From Oscillospiraceae bacterium (GTDB lineage: Bacteria > Bacillota > Clostridia > Oscillospirales > Oscillospiraceae): a stretch of DNA of 6,150 nt. The DNA lies in NCBI GenBank assembly GCA_020025595.1, contig JAHHRV010000032.1, forward strand, positions 1-6,150, read 5' to 3'. The position numbers were made by a program, and so were the translations under genes. Position 1 is the stretch's first letter; each line of letters opens with the position of its first letter. Shown here piece by piece: positions 1 to 6,150 of this stretch. The notes under the pieces were generated by a model. That model worked only from the letters and a program-made list of their open reading frames with translations. It made no database searches and was not told the origin of the DNA.

Positions 1-501
1 ATCGCAATGCTCGGATACATTCCCATTATGATACCCTTATTGGTTGTGTTCTGTCCGCTGATTGGCAGTATCCCCATGATGCTGTTTATGACTAAGGTCA
101 AGAAATTTGGTATGGTCACATTGATGGGCACCATTATTGGACTTTTCCTGTGGATCACCGGTATGGGCTATTGGCCGTTTATTTTTGGCATTGTCTGCGG
201 CCTTCTTGCTGACCTGTTGGACAAAAGCGGAAACTATCAAAGCGCAGTCAAAACCATCATCGGCAACGGTATTTTACATATCATCATCTTTGCAAATATG
301 ATCCCCTTGTATATCAACATTGACGGTTATTTCTCCACCCGTCAGGATTTCGGTCAGGAATACATCACCAGCCTCACAAACATTATGCAGCCCTGGACTG
401 CACCTGTCCTGTTGATTGCCAGCTTTGTCTGCGGCATTATTGGTGCCATCATCGGTCAAAAGCTGTTGAAAAAGCACTTTGTAAAGGCGGGAATCATCTA
501 A
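1..501 (+). CDS. ECF transporter S component, Trep_Strep/TIGR02185 (MptD-like) family, 5'-partial
   Basis: Integral membrane substrate-binding subunit of an energy-coupling factor (ECF) importer; it would bind a small ligand in the membrane and hand it over through the T and A subunits encoded next. The frame is open from base 1, giving 166 visible residues. The ATG at base 7 is preceded in frame by Ile-Ala with no stop and no room for a ribosome binding site, and family members are usually about 190-200 residues. The true start is therefore upstream and some 25-35 N-terminal residues are missing. Visible features are a Gly-Tyr-Ile-Pro segment near residue 5, hydrophobic spans at about 7-24, 36-54, 58-72, 84-104 and 132-152, a basic TKVKKFG loop at 31-37, and a basic C-terminal tail (KLLKKHF, 154-160) typical of the family. 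The stop overlaps the next start by one base. The substrate of this S family is not generally assigned; haem or a metal chelate is only inferred from the neighbours. Family call fairly sure, substrate unknown. Confidence 0.85.
   Translation: MAMLGYIPIMIPLLVVFCPLIGSIPMMLFMTKVKKFGMVTLMGTIIGLFLWITGMGYWPFIFGIVCGLLADLLDKSGNYQSAVKTIIGNGILHIIIFANMIPLYINIDGYFSTRQDFGQEYITSLTNIMQPWTAPVLLIASFVCGIIGAIIGQKLLKKHFVKAGII
484..491 (+). promoter_or_regulatory. Ribosome binding site for the EcfT-like gene, inside the S-component gene
   Basis: AAGGCGGG is a one-mismatch version of AAGGAGGG. It ends nine bases before the ATG at 501 and lies wholly within the last codons of the upstream gene. Together with the TAATG stop/start overlap (499-503) it supports translational coupling of the S and T subunits and fixes the start at 501. 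Confidence 0.55.
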
Positions 502-1241
502 TGGCAGCAGGGCTTTTGCAGGCAAGCATTAAAAATCGGGGAATCGTTCTCGACCCCCGGACAAAGTTTTTACTCCTGATTACAATGTCCATCTTCGTAT
601 TGGGCGGTGCAGGAGGAGGAATGGCAGGGAGATTGATGCCGGTATTTTGTGCGATGCCTGCAATCGCTCTGCTTTCCGCAAAGAAATTTAAACAGGCCGC
701 CACCTATGTTTCTTTGTACTGCCTTTCCGGTCTGGCGGTTTATTTTCTGGGCGGCAGGATCCACGGTTTCCTAAACTTTTTGATTATGGGCATCTGCGGC
801 ATTTTACTCCGCTTTCTCCCCTGTCTGATGATGGGTTCCTATTTGGTTTCCACCACCACGGTCAGTGAATTTACAGCGGCAATGCTGCGGATGCACCTCA
901 GCGAAAAAATCATTATTCCCCTTTCCGTGATGTTCCGGTTTTTTCCCACAGTAGTGGATGAATTTCATTCTATTAACATCGCAATGAAAATGCGTGGAAT
1001 CCAATTCGGCGGCGTCGGAATCGCAAAGATGATTGAATATCGTCTGGTTCCCTTGATGACCTGCTGTGTCAAAATTGGGGAAGAATTATCTGCCGCCGCT
1101 CTGACACGGGGCTTGGGCGGAGAAGTGAAACGAACAAATATCTGCAAAATCGGTTTTCATATTCAAGATTACATCGTTACTGCACTGTGCCTTGTCCCAT
1201 ACGCCCTGCTGATTTTGCAGTTCTTCGGTGTATTGGCATAG
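501..1241 (+). CDS. ECF transporter transmembrane (T) component, EcfT/CbiQ-like
   Basis: A 246-residue membrane scaffold that links the substrate-binding S subunit to the ATPases. The N-terminus carries the usual short cytosolic lead ending in LDPRTKF (17-23). Hydrophobic spans follow at about 24-40, 45-60, 65-85, 93-115 and, after a long cytosolic section, 225-243. The cytosolic coupling region (about 130-215) has the RFFP element (146-149) and two Arg-Gly coupling motifs, MRG at 164-166 and TRG at 202-204. These match the two X-R-G motifs (often Ala-Arg-Gly) at the ends of the coupling helices, which dock into grooves on the two ATPase domains. Length and motif spacing are normal for the family. 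The ATG start is set by a one-base TAATG overlap with the S gene and a ribosome binding site at 484-491. The stop codon TAG overlaps the ribosome binding site of the ATPase gene. Its place between an S gene and a fused ATPase gene indicates a dedicated module rather than a shared one. Confidence 0.92.
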   Translation: MAAGLLQASIKNRGIVLDPRTKFLLLITMSIFVLGGAGGGMAGRLMPVFCAMPAIALLSAKKFKQAATYVSLYCLSGLAVYFLGGRIHGFLNFLIMGICGILLRFLPCLMMGSYLVSTTTVSEFTAAMLRMHLSEKIIIPLSVMFRFFPTVVDEFHSINIAMKMRGIQFGGVGIAKMIEYRLVPLMTCCVKIGEELSAAALTRGLGGEVKRTNICKIGFHIQDYIVTALCLVPYALLILQFFGVLA

Positions 1242-1247
1242 GAGGTG
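1240..1247 (+). promoter_or_regulatory. Strong ribosome binding site that decides the ATPase start
   Basis: AGGAGGTG is a near-perfect Shine-Dalgarno sequence overlapping the TAG stop (1239-1241) of the EcfT-like gene, seven bases before ATG 1255. It favours that ATG over the in-frame GTG at 1228, which would add nine residues of non-family sequence and has no comparable upstream site. MIQIKNVNF at the ATG is a normal beginning for an ABC cassette. Confidence 0.85.
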
Positions 1248-1254
1248 TATCCCG

Positions 1255-2703
1255 ATGATTCAAATAAAAAATGTCAATTTTCAGTATAGCGAAACACAGG
1301 CTTCTTCCCTGCGGAACATCTCCCTTACTGTTCCGGACGGTCAGTGCATTTTGCTCTGCGGCGAATCTGGATGTGGAAAAACGACGCTTACCCGTCTGAT
1401 AAACGGCCTGATTCCCCACTACTACGAGGGCAGTCTGCAAGGGTCTGTGGAAGTTGACGGGCTGGATGTAACCAAAGCAGAACTTTACGAAACAGCTAAA
1501 ATCGTTGGAAGTGTGTTCCAAAATCCCAGAAGTCAGTTTTTCTGTGTAGATACCACCAGTGAATTGGCTTTTGGCTGTGAAAATATGGGAATGGTCGAAT
1601 CTGAAATTCATAACAGAATCAATCAGACAGTGCAGGAGTTGAAGATCAAACCGCTGTTAGATCGAGATATTTTTGAGCTGTCAGGCGGAGAAAAGCAGAA
1701 AATTGCCTGCGGCTCTGTGTCTGCACTTTCTCCTGACATTTTCGTTCTGGATGAGCCAACCTCCAATTTGGATGTCCATGCAATCGAAGACTTGAAAAAA
1801 ACCATTCAGCTTTGGAAAGCAAAAGGAAAAACCATTGTCATTGCAGAACACCGCCTGTACTGGCTCACAGAGGTATGTGACCGTGTGGTGTATCTTAAAG
1901 ACGGTGAAATTACAGTGGATTTACCTGCTGAGCTGTTCTACGCCCTTCCTGCTGAGCGAATTTCTCAAATGGGGCTTCGCACCCTTACAATGGAATGTCA
2001 CAATTGTGCCAAAGCTTTTTTGGAATCAGCCGATAAAATTGAACTGCGGGATTTCTCGTTCTCCTATGACACAGAACCAATTCTTCAAATCCCATCCCTG
2101 ACTTTACCCCAAGGGGCAGTTATTGCGGTCATCGGAAACAACGGTGCCGGAAAATCCACCTTCACCCATTGTCTGTGCGGCTTGGAAAAGAAATTCAAAG
2201 GCTTTGCTGTAACGAATGGGAAAACGCTTCACCGCAGAGAGCTTTTGAAAGAAAGCTATATGGTCATGCAGGATGTAAACCATCAGCTGTTCTGTGAATC
2301 TGTGGACGAAGAAGTGAGACTGGGTATGAAGCGGGAAAATGAGTCCGATGTGACAGCAGTTTTAGAGCAGATGGATTTGACAGATTTGGTAGAGCGGCAC
2401 CCCATGAGCCTGTCCGGGGGACAAAAACAGCGGGTAGCCATTGCTTCCGCAATTTTGTCTAACAAATCACTGTTGGTCTTTGACGAACCTACCAGCGGCT
2501 TAGACCGACGGCACATGGAGCAGACCGCCGAGCTGATTTCTTCCCTAAAGGGTGAAAAAACGGTACTGATTGTGACCCATGATTTGGAATTGATTACCCA
2601 GTGCTGTTCCCATATTCTGCATTTAGAAAACGGAGAGGCGAAAGAATTTTATTCCATGAATGAAGACGGTATTCAAAAGGTTTGTTCTTTCTTTTGCTCC
2701 TAA
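1255..2703 (+). CDS. ECF ABC ATPase with two fused nucleotide-binding domains
   Basis: A 482-residue cytosolic protein holding both ATPases of the ECF module in one chain; it would power transport through the S and T subunits. Cassette 1 (about 1-225) has Walker A GESGCGKTT (36-44), Q-loop Gln89, signature LSGGEKQK (142-149), Walker B FVLDEP (163-168) with catalytic Glu, and the switch His199 within EHR. Cassette 2 (about 262-465) has Walker A GNNGAGKST (294-302), Q-loop Gln339, signature LSGGQKQR (386-393), Walker B LVFDEP (407-412) and His442 within THD. All core motifs are intact in both halves, so both ATP sites should be competent. A linker of about 35 residues joins the cassettes and contains a Cys-His-Asn-Cys motif (248-251). 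The domain order resembles YkoD-type and other two-domain ECF ATPases. No transmembrane segment is present, so the protein depends on the preceding T subunit. The start chosen is ATG 1255; GTG 1228 is a less likely alternative. It lies 13 bases after the T gene and 23 bases before the next gene. Confidence 0.93.
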   Translation: MIQIKNVNFQYSETQASSLRNISLTVPDGQCILLCGESGCGKTTLTRLINGLIPHYYEGSLQGSVEVDGLDVTKAELYETAKIVGSVFQNPRSQFFCVDTTSELAFGCENMGMVESEIHNRINQTVQELKIKPLLDRDIFELSGGEKQKIACGSVSALSPDIFVLDEPTSNLDVHAIEDLKKTIQLWKAKGKTIVIAEHRLYWLTEVCDRVVYLKDGEITVDLPAELFYALPAERISQMGLRTLTMECHNCAKAFLESADKIELRDFSFSYDTEPILQIPSLTLPQGAVIAVIGNNGAGKSTFTHCLCGLEKKFKGFAVTNGKTLHRRELLKESYMVMQDVNHQLFCESVDEEVRLGMKRENESDVTAVLEQMDLTDLVERHPMSLSGGQKQRVAIASAILSNKSLLVFDEPTSGLDRRHMEQTAELISSLKGEKTVLIVTHDLELITQCCSHILHLENGEAKEFYSMNEDGIQKVCSFFCS

Positions 2704-2726
2704 TTTAGAGAAAAGGAGAAAGTAGA

Positions 2727-4487
2727 ATGAAAAAAGAAAAAAGCACCTTCGGGTGGATTATGGAATTTGCGGGAGAAAAGCGTAAATTCTATATCTTCAG
2801 CGTTATCTGTGCCATCATTGGTGCAGTTTCCCAGATCATTCCGTTTCTTGCAGCGGCTCATATCGTGGAAAAACTGCTCAGCGGTGATATGAATTTTCAG
2901 GGATATCTTACAGATTTTATAATTATGGCAGGAGCATGGATTATCCGAATTCTGTTTCATGCGTTTTCCACCGCCACCTCCCATGTTGCAACCTTTTCCG
3001 TTTTAGCAAATATCCGCAAACGGGGGTTACTGAAAATGGAGCGGATGGCCTTAGGAGATATTCAAAGCCGAGGCTCCGGCAATCTGAAAAACATCCTTGT
3101 GGAGCGAATCGACAGCATCGAAACTACCCTCGCCCACATGATTCCGGAATTGAGCGGCAATCTGTGCGCCGTTCTGACGGCCTTGATTCTGCTGTTTGCT
3201 GTGGATTGGCGGATGGCTCTTGTCTCTCTGATTACCTTCCCGGTTGGCATGCTGTGCTATATGGGCATGATGATCGGCTATGAGAAAAATTATCAGAGAA
3301 CCGTCCGTGCTACCAAAAATCTAAACGATACAGCTGTTGAGTACATCGGCGGCATTGAAGTCATCAAGGTTTTCGGCAAGGCGAAAAGCTCCTATGAAAA
3401 GTTCGTTGCCGCAACCAAAGAGGGCGCCGCCAGTTATGTGGAATGGATGCGGAAATGCAATGTCTATTTTACCTTTGCAATGAACATCATGCCCGCCACC
3501 TTGATTACTGTCCTCCCAATCGGCGGCCTATTTGTGAGAAACGGCTCTTTGCCCGTGGTTGACTTTATTTTCGTTACGATTCTGGCAATGGGACTGATTA
3601 CACCAATCTTAAACTGCATGGCATTCAGCGACGATCTTGCCAAGTTGAACACCGTCATTGGAGAAGTGACCTCCATTATCGGTGCAGAGGAGATGTCCCG
3701 CCCCAAAGAAACACAGGTTCAGCCGAAGAATCGCACCATCGAATTGAATCAGGTACGGTTCGGCTACCACGAAAAAGAAGTTCTCCACGGTATTGATTTG
3801 ACATTCAAGGAAGGGACTGTCAACGCATTGGTTGGTCCCTCCGGCGGCGGCAAATCCACCATTGCTAAGCTCATTGCCTCCTTCTGGGATGTGAAATCCG
3901 GCAGCATCTGCATCGGTGGTGTGGATATTCGCAGACTGCCCGCAGAGAAGTATCATAATCTGATTGCCTATGTCTCTCAGGAGAACTTTTTGTTTGACGA
4001 TACCATACGGGAAAATATTCGCATGGGCAGGCTCAGCGCAACTGATGCAGAAGTGGAACAGGCGGCGAAAGACTGCGGCTGTTGGGACTTTATCATGGAA
4101 TTGGAAAATGGCTTTGACACCGTTGTGGGAAGCGGCGGTGGACATCTCTCTGGCGGTGAAAAACAGCGGATCTGTATTGCCAGAGCCATGCTGAAAAACG
4201 CACCTATTGTCATTCTGGATGAAGCTACCGCCTATACCGACCCCGAAAATGAGGCAATTATTCAGGCATCTGTAGCAAAATTAGTACAGGGGAAAACCCT
4301 GATTGTTATTGCCCACCGCCTATCTACCATTGTCGATGCCGACCAAATCGTACTGGTCAATCAGGGCAATATTGAGGGAGTTGGTTCACACAAGGAACTT
4401 TTGAAAAAAAGTCCTCTGTATCAAAAGCTTTGGAATGCCCATATTTCTTCCAAGGACAGCCTGTGCGGAGGTGTAAAAGATGTATAA
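2727..4487 (+). CDS. ABC half-transporter (membrane plus ATPase domain), first of a pair, YbtP/IrtA-like
   Basis: A 586-residue inner-membrane protein with an exporter-type fold. The membrane domain covers about 1-310, with hydrophobic spans near 20-45, 60-80, 141-158, 162-184, 250-270 and 280-300. The ATPase domain covers about 336-570. It shows A-loop Tyr347, Walker A GPSGGGKST (370-378), Q-loop Gln418, signature LSGGEKQR (474-481), Walker B IVILDEA (494-500) with Glu499, a D-loop with Asp505 in the run AYTDPEN, and switch His530. All catalytic residues are present. The segment before the signature reads VGSGGG, with Ser469 where exporter-fold proteins often have Glu. No siderophore-interaction (flavin) domain like that of mycobacterial IrtA is present. 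A ribosome binding site AAGGAG (2713-2718) sits eight bases before the ATG. It overlaps the next half-transporter by eight bases, so the two very likely form a heterodimer. In siderophore and haem loci such pairs can import despite the exporter fold; a multidrug or peptide exporter is the main alternative. Confidence 0.9.
   Translation: MKKEKSTFGWIMEFAGEKRKFYIFSVICAIIGAVSQIIPFLAAAHIVEKLLSGDMNFQGYLTDFIIMAGAWIIRILFHAFSTATSHVATFSVLANIRKRGLLKMERMALGDIQSRGSGNLKNILVERIDSIETTLAHMIPELSGNLCAVLTALILLFAVDWRMALVSLITFPVGMLCYMGMMIGYEKNYQRTVRATKNLNDTAVEYIGGIEVIKVFGKAKSSYEKFVAATKEGAASYVEWMRKCNVYFTFAMNIMPATLITVLPIGGLFVRNGSLPVVDFIFVTILAMGLITPILNCMAFSDDLAKLNTVIGEVTSIIGAEEMSRPKETQVQPKNRTIELNQVRFGYHEKEVLHGIDLTFKEGTVNALVGPSGGGKSTIAKLIASFWDVKSGSICIGGVDIRRLPAEKYHNLIAYVSQENFLFDDTIRENIRMGRLSATDAEVEQAAKDCGCWDFIMELENGFDTVVGSGGGHLSGGEKQRICIARAMLKNAPIVILDEATAYTDPENEAIIQASVAKLVQGKTLIVIAHRLSTIVDADQIVLVNQGNIEGVGSHKELLKKSPLYQKLWNAHISSKDSLCGGVKDV
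4467..4473 (+). promoter_or_regulatory. Ribosome binding site for the second half-transporter, inside the first
   Basis: GGAGGTG lies inside the last codons of the first half-transporter gene, six bases before ATG 4480. It identifies an eight-base overlap start (ATG 4480, upstream stop 4485-4487). This arrangement suits coupled, roughly equal production of two partner subunits. Confidence 0.8.
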
Positions 4488-6150
4488 GACTTTTCGTAAA
4501 TTTTTTGCTTTTTGCAGCAAAGAAAACCGCAAAAAATTCTATCTCTCTATTGTATTAGGAATTGTTTCTGCCTTGTTTGGTGCCTTGAAAATCCCTGCAA
4601 TCGGGGTGATGCTGACGGCAATTCTGGATGGCAGTATTACAAGTGTCGCTGTCTGGACTTCCTTTGGAATCATGCTGGTGTCGATTTTAGGTTCTTCCAT
4701 CATCAACTATCGGGCAACGATGCTGCAAACAGAAGCCGGTTACGGCACAGCCGCAGGAAAGCGCATGGAGATCGCAGAGCATATGCGCTATCTGCCCATG
4801 GGCTACTTCAACGAAAACAGTCTCGGTAAAATTACCTCCGTTACCACAAACACCATGGAAAATCTGGCAGATGTGGGAACGAGAGTGGTTATGTTCGTAA
4901 CCAGCGGTATTTTTCTGACCGCCGTTGTCACCTTAATGCTGTTCCTCTTTGACTGGAGAATTGGCGCATTGATTGTGTGCGGTCTGCTGATTTATGTCTT
5001 AGTCAACACGCTGATGCAGAGAGCGGCACAGGCCTCTGCTGAGCAGAAAGTTCGGACAGATGCCTCTGTTGTCGAGAAAGTGTTGGAGTATATCAAAGGC
5101 ATTGCCGAGGTCAAGTCCTATCATCTTTCAGGAAAATATAACAAAAAGCTGGAATCTGCTATTGACGAAAATGCCAAAGCAAATACGGATATGGAGCTTG
5201 CGCTGGTTCCCTACATGACACTACAGAATTTCGTTGCAAAAATGATTGGTGTCGGAATGTCGATTGCCGCAGTTTTCTTCTTTACCAACGGAAGCTTAAC
5301 TCTTTTGAACTGCATTATGCTGGTGATTTGTTCCTTTGTCATTACGGAGGGGCTGGAAAAAGCAGGCACCTATTCCGGACTGCTGAGAGTGGTCGATTTA
5401 AGTGTCAATCAGGCAAATGAAATCCTGAATATCCCCGCAATGGATATTGACGGCGTTGAGGAAAAACCAGCTTCTTTCGATCTGAAGGCGGAACATATTG
5501 ACTTTGCTTACGGGGAAAAGAAAATCATCCGGGATATTTCCCTTGAAATTCCCCAAAATACGGCGACTGCCATTGTTGGCCCATCCGGAAGCGGAAAAAC
5601 AACGCTTTGTCATTTGCTTTCTCGCTTCTGGGATGTGGACGGCGGCACCGTGACCCTGGGCGGGCGGAATATCAAGGAATACAGCATGGATGCTTTGATG
5701 CAGAATTTCAGTTTTGTATTCCAAAATGTTTATTTGTTCAAAGATACCATTGCCAACAACATTCGCTTCGGTCAGCCAGATGCGCCTATGGAGGCCGTGA
5801 TTTGCGCAGCTAAAAAGGCAAGATGCCACGATTTTATTATGGCACTTCCCGACGGCTATGACACGGTTATCGGTGAAAGCGGCGGTTCTCTGTCGGGTGG
5901 CGAAAGGCAGAGATTGTCTATTGCTCGTGCCATGATGAAGGATGCACCTATTATCATTTTGGATGAAGCAACTGCGAATGTTGACCCCGAAAATGAGCAG
6001 GAGCTGTTGTCTGCAATTGATGAACTGACGAAGGAAAAGACCATTATTATGATTGCACACCGCCTGAAAACTGTCCAAAATGCAGATCAGATTCTTGTAA
6101 TCGATGAAGGCAAAATTGTTCAGAAAGGCACTCATCAGCAGTTAATTTCT
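4480..6150 (+). CDS. ABC half-transporter (membrane plus ATPase domain), second of a pair, YbtQ/IrtB-like, 3'-partial
   Basis: The frame stays open from ATG 4480 to the window end, giving 557 residues and no stop. By comparison with its 586-residue partner, about 20-30 C-terminal residues are missing. The membrane domain (about 1-320) has hydrophobic spans near 20-40, 55-75, 137-155, 162-180, 255-272 and 277-296. The ATPase domain starts near 333 and has A-loop Tyr344, Walker A GPSGSGKTT (367-375), Q-loop Gln415, signature LSGGERQR (471-478), Walker B IIILDEA (491-497) with Glu496, D-loop Asp502 in NVDPEN, and switch His527. The segment before the signature reads IGESGG, keeping Glu466, which the partner lacks. 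The site at 4467-4473 supports the start. The eight-base overlap and shared architecture but different sequence make a heterodimer with the preceding protein the natural reading. The role is inferred to be uptake of haem, a siderophore or a metal chelate by context; export of a small molecule is not excluded. Whether the gene is complete beyond the window cannot be seen. Confidence 0.9.
   Translation, partial: MYKTFRKFFAFCSKENRKKFYLSIVLGIVSALFGALKIPAIGVMLTAILDGSITSVAVWTSFGIMLVSILGSSIINYRATMLQTEAGYGTAAGKRMEIAEHMRYLPMGYFNENSLGKITSVTTNTMENLADVGTRVVMFVTSGIFLTAVVTLMLFLFDWRIGALIVCGLLIYVLVNTLMQRAAQASAEQKVRTDASVVEKVLEYIKGIAEVKSYHLSGKYNKKLESAIDENAKANTDMELALVPYMTLQNFVAKMIGVGMSIAAVFFFTNGSLTLLNCIMLVICSFVITEGLEKAGTYSGLLRVVDLSVNQANEILNIPAMDIDGVEEKPASFDLKAEHIDFAYGEKKIIRDISLEIPQNTATAIVGPSGSGKTTLCHLLSRFWDVDGGTVTLGGRNIKEYSMDALMQNFSFVFQNVYLFKDTIANNIRFGQPDAPMEAVICAAKKARCHDFIMALPDGYDTVIGESGGSLSGGERQRLSIARAMMKDAPIIILDEATANVDPENEQELLSAIDELTKEKTIIMIAHRLKTVQNADQILVIDEGKIVQKGTHQQLIS
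4499..4538 (+). repeat. 10-bp perfect inverted repeat just after the start of the second half-transporter
   Basis: AATTTTTTGC at 4499-4508 is the exact reverse complement of GCAAAAAATT at 4529-4538, separated by 20 bases. A smaller TTTG/CAAA pair (4511-4514 and 4518-4521) lies inside the loop. The whole element is in coding sequence, at codons 7-20, and translates to a Phe- and Lys-rich lead. The arms are A/T-rich, so an RNA hairpin would be modest in stability. It is not followed by a T-run, so it is not an obvious intrinsic terminator. Codon-driven coincidence is plausible. Confidence 0.5.

Noticed and set aside
7..9. ATG at base 7 as the true start of the S component
   Set aside because: The frame is open to the window edge, only six bases precede it, and the resulting 164-residue protein would lack the usual N-terminal part of the family.
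1228..1254. Alternative GTG start for the fused ATPase
   Set aside because: It would add nine residues unlike ABC N-termini and lacks a good ribosome site, while ATG 1255 has AGGAGGTG seven bases upstream.
1177..1611. 144-codon minus-strand open frame spanning the T/ATPase junction
   Set aside because: It crosses two well-supported plus-strand genes and their ribosome site and has no recognisable product.
2377..2382. TTGACA hexamer as an internal promoter -35 element
   Set aside because: It is in the middle of the ATPase coding sequence with no matching TATAAT-like element at proper spacing downstream.
2704..2726. Possible terminator or promoter in the widest gap
   Set aside because: The 23 bases are purine-rich and hold the ribosome site AAGGAG. 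There is no hairpin, no T-run and no room for a promoter.
3609..4145. 178-codon minus-strand open frame opposite the first half-transporter
   Set aside because: It is fully antisense to the conserved ATPase coding sequence and shows no recognisable domain. It is a shadow frame.
5398..6135. 245-codon open frame on the minus strand opposite the second half-transporter
   Set aside because: It lies antisense to an intact, motif-complete ATPase domain, has no ribosome binding site before its start, and its product has no coherent membrane or domain pattern. It is a codon-bias shadow.
1..6150. CRISPR array, tRNA/rRNA, insertion sequence or integrase remnants
   Set aside because: No repeated spaced units, structural RNA segments, transposase motifs or terminal inverted repeats were seen; coding sequence fills almost the whole window.

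Overview
The window holds a single, tightly packed, plus-strand block of five membrane-transport genes. There is no other gene, RNA, repeat array or mobile element that I can support. Protein style, AGGAGG-type ribosome binding sites, intermediate base composition and gene content point to a low-to-mid GC Firmicute. A gut-type Clostridia member (Lachnospiraceae/Oscillospiraceae-like) or a relative is most likely; this is inferred from protein character, not from a phylogenetic marker.

Layout: (1) 1-501, the 3' part of a small hydrophobic ECF substrate-binding (S) component of the Trep_Strep/TIGR02185 type, whose start lies before the window. (2) 501-1241, an EcfT-like transmembrane coupling protein. 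(3) 1255-2703, an ECF ATPase with two complete ABC cassettes fused in one chain. (4) 2727-4487, an ABC half-transporter with fused membrane and ATPase domains. (5) 4480 to the window end, a second, different ABC half-transporter, cut about 20-30 residues before its expected C-terminus. Spacings are -1, +13, +23 and -8 bases, so this looks like one operon with translational coupling. No internal terminator or convincing internal promoter was seen.

Genes 1-3 supply all the parts of a dedicated ECF importer: S component, T component and an A-A' ATPase pair in one polypeptide. Genes 4-5 look like a heterodimeric exporter-fold ABC transporter, similar in style to the YbtP/YbtQ and IrtA/IrtB siderophore importers. 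The same pairing occurs in Gram-positive iron loci: the siaD-H part of the group A Streptococcus haem operon, and the equibactin locus of Streptococcus equi. My best hypothesis is uptake of haem, a siderophore or another metal chelate. The substrate cannot be read from this sequence, and no regulator or biosynthetic gene is visible. Nothing in the window demands a new system class. The points worth follow-up are the unassigned substrate, the division of labour between the two transporters, and an asymmetry between the two half-transporter ATPase domains.
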